A stretch of DNA of 50,371 nucleotides from Terriglobia bacterium. Lineage in GTDB: Bacteria; Acidobacteriota; Terriglobia; Bryobacterales; Bryobacteraceae. This document shows positions 26,075 to 34,417 of the stretch, in pieces; position 1 is the stretch's first letter; every line of letters begins with the position of its first letter. The translations under genes and the position numbers were made by a program. Where the stretch lies: NCBI GenBank assembly GCA_021324185.1, contig JAJPJN010000089.1, positions 1 through 50,371 on the forward strand. The letters are read 5' to 3'. The notes under the pieces are model-generated. The model saw only the letters and a program-made list of their open reading frames with translations, searched no databases and was not told the DNA's origin.

Positions 26075-27325
26075 ATGCAAGCAGCCATCACTACGTTTCT
26101 AAGCACGTGCCGCAGGCCGGCGCTGCTGGAATATGGGGAGCCCATCCAATCCCTCACGTCCGGCCAGTACTGGTTGGAAGACCGCGGCGGCCGGCTGTGG
26201 ATTGAAGTTTGCGGCGAGACCCGCACCATCTCACGGCGAATTCTTTCGATTGACAAGCATGCGACCGGCTCGCTGGAGTGTTCAATCCAGCGCTTTGGCG
26301 GCAAACCGGGCAGCCTCAGCTTTCTGGATCTGGAGCGGCCGCAGACGGCCTATAAAGCGATCTCGGGAACGCGCCGGAATTTCGGAGAGCAGTTCCGGCG
26401 AATGTTATGCCGGCAGTTTCCAGGCTGGGAAATCACCACGTTGACTTCGTCGATGGATCTGAGGCGCTCGTTTTCTTCCGTGTTTCCCCGCGCTTGCCTG
26501 GTTGGCGGCCATCAGCAGATAGCCGCTCTCGCTTGCCCCAGCAGTGCGGATGAGCCGGCGTTTCTTACGTTCGCCCTGATCTGGCTCGATCACCTCCGTG
26601 CTCATGCCAGAGCCGATGCGTGCACGTCGCTGGCGCTTTTCCTGCCGGATCAAGCCGGCAACCTGACAGCGCACAGAGTTCGCTGGCTGAACGGTGAAAC
26701 GGAAGTTCGCCTGTTCCGGTTTAACGAGCATGGCTCAGCCGGAGAAGTGGACCCGCGTGACCTGGGCAATCTGGATACGCGTGTGCAGAAATCCTCATTC
26801 ATTGCGGAAGATGACCCTTTAATTGGACCCGATGACGCATCGGAACGGGCCTTCGAGATGGCCGTGCGGAGAAACGTGGAATTGCTGGATGCGACGCTTT
26901 TCAACAAGCCGGTTTATTCGCAAGTGCTGGCATTTGCGGCCGGAGACCGTGACCTGATCGATCTGATCGCCGCCGGGCGATCAGGCCGGCTGAGTGTATT
27001 GGAGCTAAAAATCTGCGAAGACATTCACCTTCCGGTACAAGCGCTGGATTACTGGATGCGTATCAAATGGCATGCTGAGCGTGACGAACTACAACATCTG
27101 TTTCCCGCAGTTCCTCTGGGGCGTGTGCCTCCCAAACTTCTGCTTGTGGCGCCGGCGATGGCTTTTCATTCATCGTGTGCAACAGTCCTGCGGTATTTTT
27201 CGTCCGAAATAGAGATTGAAAGAGTGGGCATCAACTCCGAATGGCAAGATCACTTCCGGGTTGTGCTGCGCCTGGAGGGCGCCCAACAGCCCATTTCTCA
27301 CCGGGAGCAGATAGATGCCATTTGA
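26075..27325 (+). CDS. Hypothetical protein with PD-(D/E)XK-like C-terminal domain
   Basis: A 416-residue protein with no clear named relative. The start is taken at ATG 26075 because longer frames run into the divergent yggS gene. The N-terminal half (Trp/Arg-rich, RRPALLEYGEPI, WLEDRGGRLWIEVCGE) is unassigned. In the C-terminal half, DLIDLIAAGRSGRLSVLELK followed by Q-A-L-D-Y-W reads as D-x13-E-x-K...Q, the catalytic pattern of PD-(D/E)XK nuclease folds, with Glu in the preceding helix (SERAFEMAVRR). It may be a nuclease or a nuclease-derived DNA-binding protein. It overlaps the next gene by 11 bases. Confidence 0.72.
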   Translation: MQAAITTFLSTCRRPALLEYGEPIQSLTSGQYWLEDRGGRLWIEVCGETRTISRRILSIDKHATGSLECSIQRFGGKPGSLSFLDLERPQTAYKAISGTRRNFGEQFRRMLCRQFPGWEITTLTSSMDLRRSFSSVFPRACLVGGHQQIAALACPSSADEPAFLTFALIWLDHLRAHARADACTSLALFLPDQAGNLTAHRVRWLNGETEVRLFRFNEHGSAGEVDPRDLGNLDTRVQKSSFIAEDDPLIGPDDASERAFEMAVRRNVELLDATLFNKPVYSQVLAFAAGDRDLIDLIAAGRSGRLSVLELKICEDIHLPVQALDYWMRIKWHAERDELQHLFPAVPLGRVPPKLLLVAPAMAFHSSCATVLRYFSSEIEIERVGINSEWQDHFRVVLRLEGAQQPISHREQIDAI

Positions 27326-28247
27326 AGGACTGATGAACATAAAAAAGGCCCTGACCACGCTGAATTCGAAGCAAGTGCGCGAGATGAGTGAACGGCCGGT
27401 TCGTGTGGCGCTGCACGCCGGCAGCCAGGAAGCGTACCAGCGAATGGAGAACTTCTTTCTCCGCGATCTGAGCCCTGCCCGCAGGCGCCAATCTGCGGTT
27501 TTGCTGACCCGCGCGCCTGTTGCGCCCGGCACTCCGGTAGATATCCAGGTCTATGATGAGGGCGTCCCCGCGCCGTATGGCGCCCTTGTGTTCCGGCTGC
27601 ATCACACACAGCAATTCGTGTTGAAAACATTGGCCGCGTATCCACATCTTGGCGTTTCGCTGGCGAGATCGTTTCTACCTTTTCGCAAGCCGTTTATTGA
27701 AAAGACGATTTCAAAGATTGCGCGCGAAAACATGTTTTTTTCTCTGACCACGGCTTTGCCGGATGTGATCCCGAGCCTTATCGAGTTGCCCTGGGCTCTG
27801 GCTGAGTTTGCGTCGGACACTGCGTTTTTGACAATGAATCAAGTGCGCATGGCGTTTCTGATTGCAGCGGCAAGCGACCGGGAAGTGGGGTATCTGGAAC
27901 AAAAATCGGAGATCGCTATGGTAATCGGCAGCGCCTTTGGCTGGCGGGCGCTGGCCCGTCAACTGGTGGGAAAAATTCCCTTTGGCGGCGGGCTGATCGC
28001 GAAAGCGGCTGTCGCCTATGCGGGCACCAAAGTCCTGGGACTTTCGTTGGACCACTATCACAGCATCGGTTTCACATACACGCGCGAAGAGCGGGACCGG
28101 CTCTACGCGGATGCATTCCGGCACGGCAAACAGGCGGCGTTGAAAATTCTGCGGCGCGTGCGGCCGGAACTTGCGGCAAAGTTCGCGAATGAAGCGCCAC
28201 AGCCGCTTCCTCCAGCACTCCCGCCTCAAGTGCACACGCAAGCATAA
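27315..28247 (+). CDS. DUF697-like membrane-associated protein
   Basis: A 310-residue protein with a soluble first part (residues 1-150, with APVAPGTPVDIQVYDEG) and a helical C-terminal part containing two weak hydrophobic hairpins (VIGSAFGWRALARQLVGKIPF and GGGLIAKAAVAYAGTKVLG), similar to DUF697 in YcjF-type proteins. It then runs into a charged helix (YTREERDRLYADAFRHGK) and a Pro-rich tail. It overlaps the PD-(D/E)XK-like gene by 11 bases, so the two are likely made together. Function unknown. Confidence 0.7.
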   Translation: MPFEGLMNIKKALTTLNSKQVREMSERPVRVALHAGSQEAYQRMENFFLRDLSPARRRQSAVLLTRAPVAPGTPVDIQVYDEGVPAPYGALVFRLHHTQQFVLKTLAAYPHLGVSLARSFLPFRKPFIEKTISKIARENMFFSLTTALPDVIPSLIELPWALAEFASDTAFLTMNQVRMAFLIAAASDREVGYLEQKSEIAMVIGSAFGWRALARQLVGKIPFGGGLIAKAAVAYAGTKVLGLSLDHYHSIGFTYTREERDRLYADAFRHGKQAALKILRRVRPELAAKFANEAPQPLPPALPPQVHTQA

Positions 28248-28302
28248 GAAACCGGCTTACCTGCGGCGTACGTCTGTTTCGAAGTAAAATTCAAATCACA
28301 CG

Positions 28303-29193
28303 ATGACACGCACAATTTCGTTATTGTTGGCTGCTGCAGGTCTGCTCAGCGCGGACACGTTATTTCTGCGCAGCGGCAGCCGCGTGGAAGGCAGCTTTCT
28401 GGGCGGCGATGGCAGGTCGATTCGCTTTCTGGTGGGCAGCCAGGTGAGTACGTATTCGGTTTCCGACATCGACTCGATCCGGTTTTCGAGTAACGACACT
28501 GGAACGGCGGCTAATACGAACCCGCCGCCACCGCCGAGCAATCCGCAGCCGCAGAACATTCCCCAACCACAGAACAATCCGCCGCCACAGAACAATCCGC
28601 CCGCGCCCAACAACCCGCCGCCGGCCGCGAATTATCCTGCGAATCCGAACTACGCTTCTTCCGGCGCGCCGGCGCCGCCCCCTAATGCAGGGCTGGAAGT
28701 GCCTGCGGGTATGCAGATCGTTGTGCGTTTGATCGACCCGGTGAACTCGGAGCGCGATAGTTTGGGGCAAAGCTATCGTGCAAGCGTAGATCAACCGGTT
28801 GTAGTGAACGGGCAGACCGTTATCCCGCGTGGAGCAGACGCAGTAGCAACTCTAATCGATGCCCAGAAATCCGGCAAAATTGAAGGCCGAACGGTCCTCA
28901 CACTGGATCTGAAAACGATTACGGTGAATGGCCGCAGCTACGATATCGTGACGACGGGAGTGCCGGAAGCCAGCAGTTCCCGCGGCGCGCGCTCGGCCAA
29001 AGTGATCGGAGGTGCGGCCGCTTTGGGCGCCATCATCGGGGCTGCTGCAGGTGGTGGGAAAGGCGCGGCAATCGGGGCGGGGGCCGGTGCCGGCGCTGGA
29101 ACAGCCGCAGAAGTGGCGACCTCCGGGCAGAAGGTCAAGGTGCCGGCTGAAACAAGGCTGACATTTACGATACAAAACCCAATCGTCTTTTGA
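28303..29193 (+). CDS. Secreted Pro-rich, glycine-zipper protein
   Basis: A 296-residue exported protein. A signal peptide (1-17, GLLSA) leads into a small domain (DTLFLRSGSRVEGSFLGGDG, SDIDSIRFSS), a disordered Pro/Asn/Gln linker (about 66-126), a beta domain (GMQIVVRLIDPVNSERDSLG ... GRTVLTLDLKTITVNGRSY) that resembles TrbI-like beta modules, a glycine zipper of Gly/Ala repeats (about 228-268) and a closing strand (VKVPAETRLTFTIQNPIVF). The zipper suggests membrane contact or assembly. The function is unknown; the pattern is common in acidobacteria. Confidence 0.75.
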   Translation: MTRTISLLLAAAGLLSADTLFLRSGSRVEGSFLGGDGRSIRFLVGSQVSTYSVSDIDSIRFSSNDTGTAANTNPPPPPSNPQPQNIPQPQNNPPPQNNPPAPNNPPPAANYPANPNYASSGAPAPPPNAGLEVPAGMQIVVRLIDPVNSERDSLGQSYRASVDQPVVVNGQTVIPRGADAVATLIDAQKSGKIEGRTVLTLDLKTITVNGRSYDIVTTGVPEASSSRGARSAKVIGGAAALGAIIGAAAGGGKGAAIGAGAGAGAGTAAEVATSGQKVKVPAETRLTFTIQNPIVF

Positions 29194-29224
29194 TAAGCTT
29201 ACGGCCATAGCCGGCTGTAACCTG

Positions 29225-29269
29225 GAGGGGCCGGTTTCTAGTACTCCGAGCTAGAAGCGCCGGCCCCTC
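29225..29269 (+). promoter_or_regulatory. Large hairpin ending 2 bases before the SDR start codon
   Basis: The left arm at 29225-29241 (GAGGGGCCGGTTTCTAG) pairs with the right arm at 29251-29269 (CTAGAAGCGCCGGCCCCTC) except for a small bulge, with a 9-base loop. The purine run GGAGGGG at 29224-29230 is locked in the stem and the right arm abuts ATG 29272. It could act as a terminator for the upstream gene (but has no T run) or as a translation control element. Confidence 0.5.
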
Positions 29270-29271
29270 AA

Positions 29272-30024
29272 ATGCGAGCGAAACAAACTTCCCCACCAGT
29301 GGCCCTTGTCACGGGCGGCAGCCGCGGAATTGGCCGCGCAATCGTCGAGGCACTTTCCCGAACGCATCACGTGATTGCGACCTACAACACCAACCGTTCT
29401 GCTGCAGAGGAAGTCGCTTCGGCTACGGGCGCCACAATCCTGCCGTGCCAGCTAGCCGATGCCAGCTCGCGGCGCGAACTTCTGGACGTGATCAGGGGTA
29501 AGTTTGGTTTCATCGAACTGCTGGTGAATAATGCGGGAATGGCGCCGCGCGAGCGCCGGGACATTCTGGAAGCCACCCCAGAGAGCTTTGATGAGCTGTT
29601 TGCAACCAATCTGAAAGGCCCCTATTTTCTGACACAGGAAATTGGCCGCTGGATGCTTGAACGCGAATCGGGCCGCATCGTGTTTGTCGGTTCCATTTCC
29701 AGCTTCACTGCCTCTACAAATCGCGGCGATTACTGCATGAGCAAGGCGGCTATCAGCATGGCTGTGAAGCTGTTTGCGGCGCGCCTGGCGGCGCACAACA
29801 TTCAGGTGTTTGAGATTGAGCCCGGCATCATTCGTACGGACATGATTGCATCCGTAACAGCGGCGTACGACAAAAGAATTCAGGAAGGCTTGTTGCCGCA
29901 GCGGCGCATGGGCGAACCGGCGGATGTAGCACGCGCGGTACGGGCCATTGCGGATGGGCTGCTGGATTATTGCACCGGGCAGGTGCTTCACGTCGATGGC
30001 GGATTTCATCTGCGGACGTTGTGA
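29272..30024 (+). CDS. Short-chain dehydrogenase/reductase (FabG-like)
   Basis: NAD(P)-dependent oxidoreductase of 250 residues. TGGSRGIG (14-21) is the dinucleotide-binding loop, NNAG is present, and the catalytic set is S (SISSF), Y-x-x-x-K (DYCMSKAA), with N (ATNLKG). The end QVLHVDGGFHL is typical of FabG-like classical SDRs. The substrate is not readable from sequence. No ribosome site is open upstream: a strong hairpin covers the leader, and a downstream GTG (29299) is a possible alternative. Confidence 0.88.
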   Translation: MRAKQTSPPVALVTGGSRGIGRAIVEALSRTHHVIATYNTNRSAAEEVASATGATILPCQLADASSRRELLDVIRGKFGFIELLVNNAGMAPRERRDILEATPESFDELFATNLKGPYFLTQEIGRWMLERESGRIVFVGSISSFTASTNRGDYCMSKAAISMAVKLFAARLAAHNIQVFEIEPGIIRTDMIASVTAAYDKRIQEGLLPQRRMGEPADVARAVRAIADGLLDYCTGQVLHVDGGFHLRTL

Positions 30025-30086
30025 GAAGCTGCTATTGTGCTCGCCGCTTGACAGTACCACCTTTTTTGCGCGAGCTTCTCTAAAGC

Positions 30087-30722
30087 ATGGAGATTTTGGA
30101 TGCTGCCGAAGTGCGCGTGCTCGGGTCGTTAATGGAAAAAGAAGCGGCCACGCCGGAGTACTATCCGCTGTCGCTGAATGCGCTGGTCAATGCGTGCAAT
30201 CAGAAATCGAATCGCGATCCTGTAGTCGAATACGACGAAGATACTGTGTATGATGCGGCCACCCGCCTGCGCGAAAAAAAGCTGGTTTTGTTAAACACCG
30301 GCAGCGGCCGCGTGAACAAGTATTCGCAGCGTATTTCCGAGACACTCAACCTGGGCCGGAGGGAAACGGCCGTGCTTTGCACGCTGCTGCTGCGCGGCCC
30401 GCAGACGCTGGGCGAGATCAAAGACCGGACCGAACGCATGTTTCACTTTTCCGATCTGGCTGAGACGGAATCCGTTCTCGAAAAACTGGCGCAATGGCCC
30501 GGCGGAGCGCTGGTAAAAAAGCTGCCGCGTCAAGCCGGCCAAAAAGAGGCACGCTATGCGCATTTGCTGTCTGGCGAACCCGCCTCTGATGCGGAAAGTG
30601 AAACGAACACGCCGGCTGCACCCACGAAAGTGGCGCAGCTCGAAGCAGAACTCGTACGGCTGCGCGCGGATTTCGAAGATCTCAAGCAAAGATTTGACGC
30701 GCTCGAACAACAACTGCGCTAA
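30087..30722 (+). CDS. yceH: YceH-family (DUF480) protein
   Basis: A 211-residue soluble protein: EVRVLGSLMEKEAATPEYYPLS, NACNQKSNRDPV, and L-L-L-R-G-P-Q-T-x-G-E-I match the two winged-helix units of YceH. The C-terminal 30 residues form a coiled coil (KVAQLEAELVRLRADFEDLK). The biochemical role is unknown. It ends in a 4-base convergent overlap with the DUF1634 gene. The 62 bases upstream hold an 8-base inverted repeat (30023-30030 with 30073-30080). Confidence 0.9.
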   Translation: MEILDAAEVRVLGSLMEKEAATPEYYPLSLNALVNACNQKSNRDPVVEYDEDTVYDAATRLREKKLVLLNTGSGRVNKYSQRISETLNLGRRETAVLCTLLLRGPQTLGEIKDRTERMFHFSDLAETESVLEKLAQWPGGALVKKLPRQAGQKEARYAHLLSGEPASDAESETNTPAAPTKVAQLEAELVRLRADFEDLKQRFDALEQQLR

Positions 30723-31102
30723 ACTGCCCCGGCTGCTCCGCTGATGAGGCTATAAAGCAGGACCGCTAAAACAATCGTCGTCACGATTACAAATTTCCGG
30801 TCCTTTTCTATCGCAAACCCAATCAGGCACAGCGCGACTCGCGCAATTGGAGTTGCGATCAGAAGCAGCATTCCAAGCTGGATGACGGAACGCGGGCGGC
30901 CCGAAAACGCTCCCTGAACGATCTGGAGAAGATGCCGGTCGATTGCCGGCTGTCCGGCGAATTCCCGGTAATTTACCTGCTCGCCGCCATGCTGCAAAAG
31001 AAAATAAATGCCGCCTCCGAGCACGACTGCCGCGGCCAGCAATACTCCCGTACGAAGCAGAATACTTACCATTTGTTCGATATCTGTATCGCTGATTCTC
31101 AT
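30719..31102 (-). CDS. DUF1634 membrane protein
   Basis: A 127-residue protein with three hydrophobic spans (VLLAAAVVLGGGIYFLL, LGMLLLIATPIARVALCLIGF, IVTTIVLAVLLYSLISG). ILLRTGVLLAAAVVLGGG and RSVIQLGMLLLIATPIARV are DUF1634 marks. In many genomes this family is paired with a TauE/SafE permease, as here (7 bases), so it is likely a partner subunit. Function is inferred from this link. Confidence 0.87.
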   Translation of the reverse strand: MRISDTDIEQMVSILLRTGVLLAAAVVLGGGIYFLLQHGGEQVNYREFAGQPAIDRHLLQIVQGAFSGRPRSVIQLGMLLLIATPIARVALCLIGFAIEKDRKFVIVTTIVLAVLLYSLISGAAGAV

Positions 31103-31109
31103 TTGGCTA

Positions 31110-31946
31110 TCACAGCCTTCCGTTGATGCCGCTATAGATCATTTGCACGGCGATGATGCCGACAATAATTGCGAAGCTCCGGCGCAGCACAACAACCGGA
31201 AGCCGCGCCAGAAATCGAGCGCCCGTTAGCGAGCCCGCCAGCACTCCGAGCATCACCGGGAAAGCGATCGCCGGGTTCACATAGCCGCGGCTCAGATAGA
31301 GGCTTGCGCTGGCTGTGGCCGTCACGCCGATCATGAAGTTACTGGTGGCCGTCGAAACTTTGAACGGAATCTGCATAGCGCGATCCATCGCGATCACTTT
31401 TAGCGAACCGGAGCCGATTCCGAGCAGGCCGGAGAGTGTTCCAGCACCGAACATGAGACCAAATCCGGTCTTGACGCGATGAACCTGATAGTGCTCCGCG
31501 CCGTGTGGGGTCCTGTAAACGCCGTTCAACTTCAGACGCTCGGCGAGCGGGTCCGGCGGCAGCGGCGCTTTTCTTGCTGTGCGCTCGCGGGCCGCTTGCC
31601 ACGCGGACTCAAGCAGTACAACGCCAAAGATGATGGCGAGGGCGCCCGTCGCAATGTGCGCAGCCAGGAATGCGCCGAAGACAGCACCCAGCGTGGTGGC
31701 AATTTCAAGAAACATGCCGATTCGCACACTTGAATATCCATCCCGGACGTAGGCGGCAGCGGATCCCGAAGATGTCGCGATAACCGAGACTAAGCTGGCG
31801 CCAATGGCATAGTGCAGATCGACACCCAAAAACAGCGTCAAAACCGGCGTGATAATTACGCCTCCTCCGAGTCCGGTGAGCGAACCGACAAAGCCGGCCA
31901 ATAACGACGCGCCAAAAACGATGGGAGTGAATTCGGCGCTGGTCAT
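31110..31946 (-). CDS. TauE/SafE-family sulfite or organosulfur exporter
   Basis: Inner-membrane permease of 278 residues with about eight spans. It carries the family repeats: GFVGSLTGLGGGVIITPVLTLFL near the start and TLSGLLGIGSGSLKVIAMD in the second half, each with Gly-rich reentrant loops. Such proteins move sulfite, sulfoacetate or other small anions. With the DUF1634 gene it forms a two-gene unit on the minus strand. The substrate is not known. Confidence 0.9.
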   Translation of the reverse strand: MTSAEFTPIVFGASLLAGFVGSLTGLGGGVIITPVLTLFLGVDLHYAIGASLVSVIATSSGSAAAYVRDGYSSVRIGMFLEIATTLGAVFGAFLAAHIATGALAIIFGVVLLESAWQAARERTARKAPLPPDPLAERLKLNGVYRTPHGAEHYQVHRVKTGFGLMFGAGTLSGLLGIGSGSLKVIAMDRAMQIPFKVSTATSNFMIGVTATASASLYLSRGYVNPAIAFPVMLGVLAGSLTGARFLARLPVVVLRRSFAIIVGIIAVQMIYSGINGRL

Positions 31947-32005
31947 TTGCCGCGCAGCCGGACTGCCGAATTATTCTTGTTCATAATTGATTACCGGGAC
32001 ACCCT

Positions 32006-33148
32006 ATGAGAGCTTTCTTATTTTGCTTTATCGCCTCTATGACACAGCTACAGGCGCAGCAAACTCATATCCAATCGCCGGAGATAGCGAGCGATGGGCG
32101 CGTCACATTTCGCTTTCGGGATGTGAACGCCCAGAAGGTGATCGTGAACATTGCAGGGGCGCCGCAGCCATTGACTATGGAGAAAGATTCCAGCGGTATC
32201 TGGTCGGCTACTACCGGACCGATGCCGCCGGACCTGTACAGCTACACCTTCAATGCCGACGGAGTCACGTTGCTGGATCCGTCGAATTCCGCCATAGTTC
32301 CCAATTTGCTCAATCCCAGCAGCGTGTTGCATGTTCGTGGCCGCACGCCCGAACCATGGGAGCAGCAGGATATTCCTCATGGCGAAGTCCATCACCATTT
32401 CTACAAATCAGCGATTGTTGGCGATAACCGCGATTTCTACGCCTACACACCGCCCGGCTATGATGCGCGGAGCAAGACGCGCTATCCGGTTCTGTACCTG
32501 CTGCATGGGTACAGCGACGATGCAAGCGCCTGGACCGCGGTCGGGAAAGCGAATTGGATTCTGGATTCTCTGATTGCCTCCGGACAAGCGCATCCCATGA
32601 TCATTGTGATGCCGCTCGGCTATGGTGCGCCGGCGATTTTGCAACGTAATCCGGCCGCGGGCGGAGCATTCTCCAACCCGGAGCTTCGCGCGAAGAACTT
32701 TGATAATTTTCGCGCGGCACTGATCGATGAAATCGTTCCGATGGTGGAGAAGCAGTACCGCGTGATAGCAAAACGCGAGTCGCGAGCCATTGCGGGGTTA
32801 TCTATGGGCGGCGCGGAATCGCTGCTGACTGGATTAAATCGTCTGGACAAATTTGCCTGGGTAGCTTCCTTCAGCGCCGGCGGGCTGAGTGACGATTTCG
32901 CAGGCGATTTTCCGCAACTGAATACGTCTGCAAACCAGAAGCTCAAATTACTCTGGATTGCGTGCGGTACCGAGGACCGCCTCATTACGCTGAATAGAAA
33001 TCTGGTTCAGTGGCTGAAGACGAAAGATATCCGTGTGACACTCATCGAAACCCCGGGAATGCATACCTGGATGGTCTGGAGACGTGACCTGATTAGCCTG
33101 GCGCCGTTGTTGTTCCGCAGCAATGCGCCGGCACAATCCGCACAATAA
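32006..33148 (+). CDS. Secreted feruloyl-esterase-like carbohydrate esterase
   Basis: A 380-residue serine esterase. After a signal peptide (1-18, LQAQ) comes an Ig-like domain close to CBM48/E-set esterase N-termini (about 28-110, VTFRFRDVNAQKVIVNIAG, PDLYSYTFNADGV), then an esterase D-type hydrolase with YPVLYLLHGYSDDASAW, the Ser nucleophile in GLSMGG and a His in PGMHTW. Similar two-domain proteins free ferulic acid or acetyl groups from plant xylan. It is a single-gene unit closed by a terminator at 33151-33188. Confidence 0.9.
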   Translation: MRAFLFCFIASMTQLQAQQTHIQSPEIASDGRVTFRFRDVNAQKVIVNIAGAPQPLTMEKDSSGIWSATTGPMPPDLYSYTFNADGVTLLDPSNSAIVPNLLNPSSVLHVRGRTPEPWEQQDIPHGEVHHHFYKSAIVGDNRDFYAYTPPGYDARSKTRYPVLYLLHGYSDDASAWTAVGKANWILDSLIASGQAHPMIIVMPLGYGAPAILQRNPAAGGAFSNPELRAKNFDNFRAALIDEIVPMVEKQYRVIAKRESRAIAGLSMGGAESLLTGLNRLDKFAWVASFSAGGLSDDFAGDFPQLNTSANQKLKLLWIACGTEDRLITLNRNLVQWLKTKDIRVTLIETPGMHTWMVWRRDLISLAPLLFRSNAPAQSAQ

Positions 33149-33150
33149 GG

Positions 33151-33188
33151 AAAGGGCCAGACAGGAGGAATCTGCCCAGCCCTTTTTT
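33151..33188 (+). terminator. Intrinsic terminator of the esterase gene
   Basis: AAAGGGC (33151-33157) pairs with GCCCTTT (33179-33185), with an inner CAGA/TCTG stem and a 4-base bulge, followed by a T run. It lies 3 bases after the esterase stop. The convergent OmpA gene ends at 33223 and may use it from the other side more weakly. Confidence 0.75.
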
Positions 33189-33222
33189 CCCGGAGCGGTG
33201 GGTTTGTCCGAGAAATAACCGG

Positions 33223-34248
33223 TTACTTAATCTGATCGGGTGAACCGGGTTGGTGCGGCGCTGTCCCATTACTGGAAGCGACAACACCCTGGTTCACGTA
33301 AATCGTGACGTCGACTCTGCGGTTTTGCGCACGGTCCTGCGGCGTCCGGTTAGTGCCCTCCTGATGCGTGGTTCCCAAACCGGCGGGGGTGAGTATGCGG
33401 ATAATCGGGATGTTATCTTGCTCCTCGAGGTAAGTTCTGACGGCCTGCGCGCGCTTTTCACTGAGCGTCTGATTGCGATCCGCTTTGCCCGTGGGATCGG
33501 CGAACCCGGCAATCTCGATTACATATGCCTTCTGATTCTGCGCTTCCTGCGCGATCTGATCCAATTTCTGTTTAGCTTCCGGTGTTAATGCGGAACTGCC
33601 GTATTTGAAGTGAACCGTCGTGCCGCCAACCTTTGTGTAAGTGTCCAAATTAGATACGCGCTCATTCACGTTTGAGACGCCTTGATTCGCCTGGTCAGCT
33701 TCCGTCTTGACCTGTCCCACTTGTTGCTGCGTCTGTTTTTCCTGATCTTCCAACTGGCCCTGGCGCGTTTCTATTTGCCCGGTGCGATTCTCGAGTGTAC
33801 CGGTCCTGCCTTCGAGGCTTCCCGTTCTGGCTTCGAGCGGCGCCACGCGGGTATCAATCTGACGCGATGCGCGCATCGAATTTGGATCGAACATCACGCG
33901 TTCGGCCACCAGTTCGCCTTTGTCATTGCCTTTGCCCTGCGCTTCTATTTGCAATCCCGGAAGCAAAGCGTTGGCGTCCATGGGCGTCTTGCGGCCGAAG
34001 CTCTTTCTGAGTTGAATCTTGGTCGTATTGGTGAGGTCGACAGTGCCGATCGACTCGTCGGAGGTGCGAATCTTGAGCATGTCGCCGTCTCTCGAGACAA
34101 TCACGCCCTGCACCTTTACCTCTTGTCCCGCCGTGAAGGTGTGCGTCGTGGGCTCGACTCTCGCCCATGCTAGACCTGCGGCCATTAGGGTAGAAACGGA
34201 AAGGCCGGCCATTATTCGGCCTGATCTGGTTTTGAATAGCGGTGTCAT
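33223..34248 (-). CDS. OmpA-family peptidoglycan-binding protein with DUF5666-like domain
   Basis: Envelope protein of 341 residues: signal peptide (about 1-29), a small beta domain (QEVKVQGVIVSRDGDMLKIRT, GLQIEAQGKGNDKGELVAERVMF) similar to DUF5666, a helical coiled region with heptad-like repeats (LEARTGSLEGRTGTLENRTG) and a C-terminal OmpA domain (VHFKYGSSALTPEAKQKLDQI, EIAGFADPTGKADRNQTLSEKRAQAV, NRRVDVTIYVN) whose Asp and Arg bind diaminopimelate. GGAGAG lies 8 bases before the ATG. Its role is to link the envelope to the cell wall. Confidence 0.88.
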   Translation of the reverse strand: MTPLFKTRSGRIMAGLSVSTLMAAGLAWARVEPTTHTFTAGQEVKVQGVIVSRDGDMLKIRTSDESIGTVDLTNTTKIQLRKSFGRKTPMDANALLPGLQIEAQGKGNDKGELVAERVMFDPNSMRASRQIDTRVAPLEARTGSLEGRTGTLENRTGQIETRQGQLEDQEKQTQQQVGQVKTEADQANQGVSNVNERVSNLDTYTKVGGTTVHFKYGSSALTPEAKQKLDQIAQEAQNQKAYVIEIAGFADPTGKADRNQTLSEKRAQAVRTYLEEQDNIPIIRILTPAGLGTTHQEGTNRTPQDRAQNRRVDVTIYVNQGVVASSNGTAPHQPGSPDQIK

Positions 34249-34417
34249 TTTATTCTCTCCATCCGAAAACTACTTGGAGTTACCCCAGTCCATCTCGTAT
34301 TCTTGCGTGGACTTGCCTATTAGACGCGGTCGGGTTGAGGCTGTGACTCGATTTCTGCGTTCAATACAAGAGGAAGATCTACGAGTACCGAAAATTCTGT
34401 GAGTGTTATAACGAAAC

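Noticed and set aside
28540-28640. C-rich repeat in the Pro-rich linker as a regulatory repeat
   Set aside because: It is explained by the Pro/Asn/Gln codons of the linker.
30048-30053. TTGACA before yceH as a promoter
   Set aside because: No acceptable -10 box at 16-19 bases spacing.
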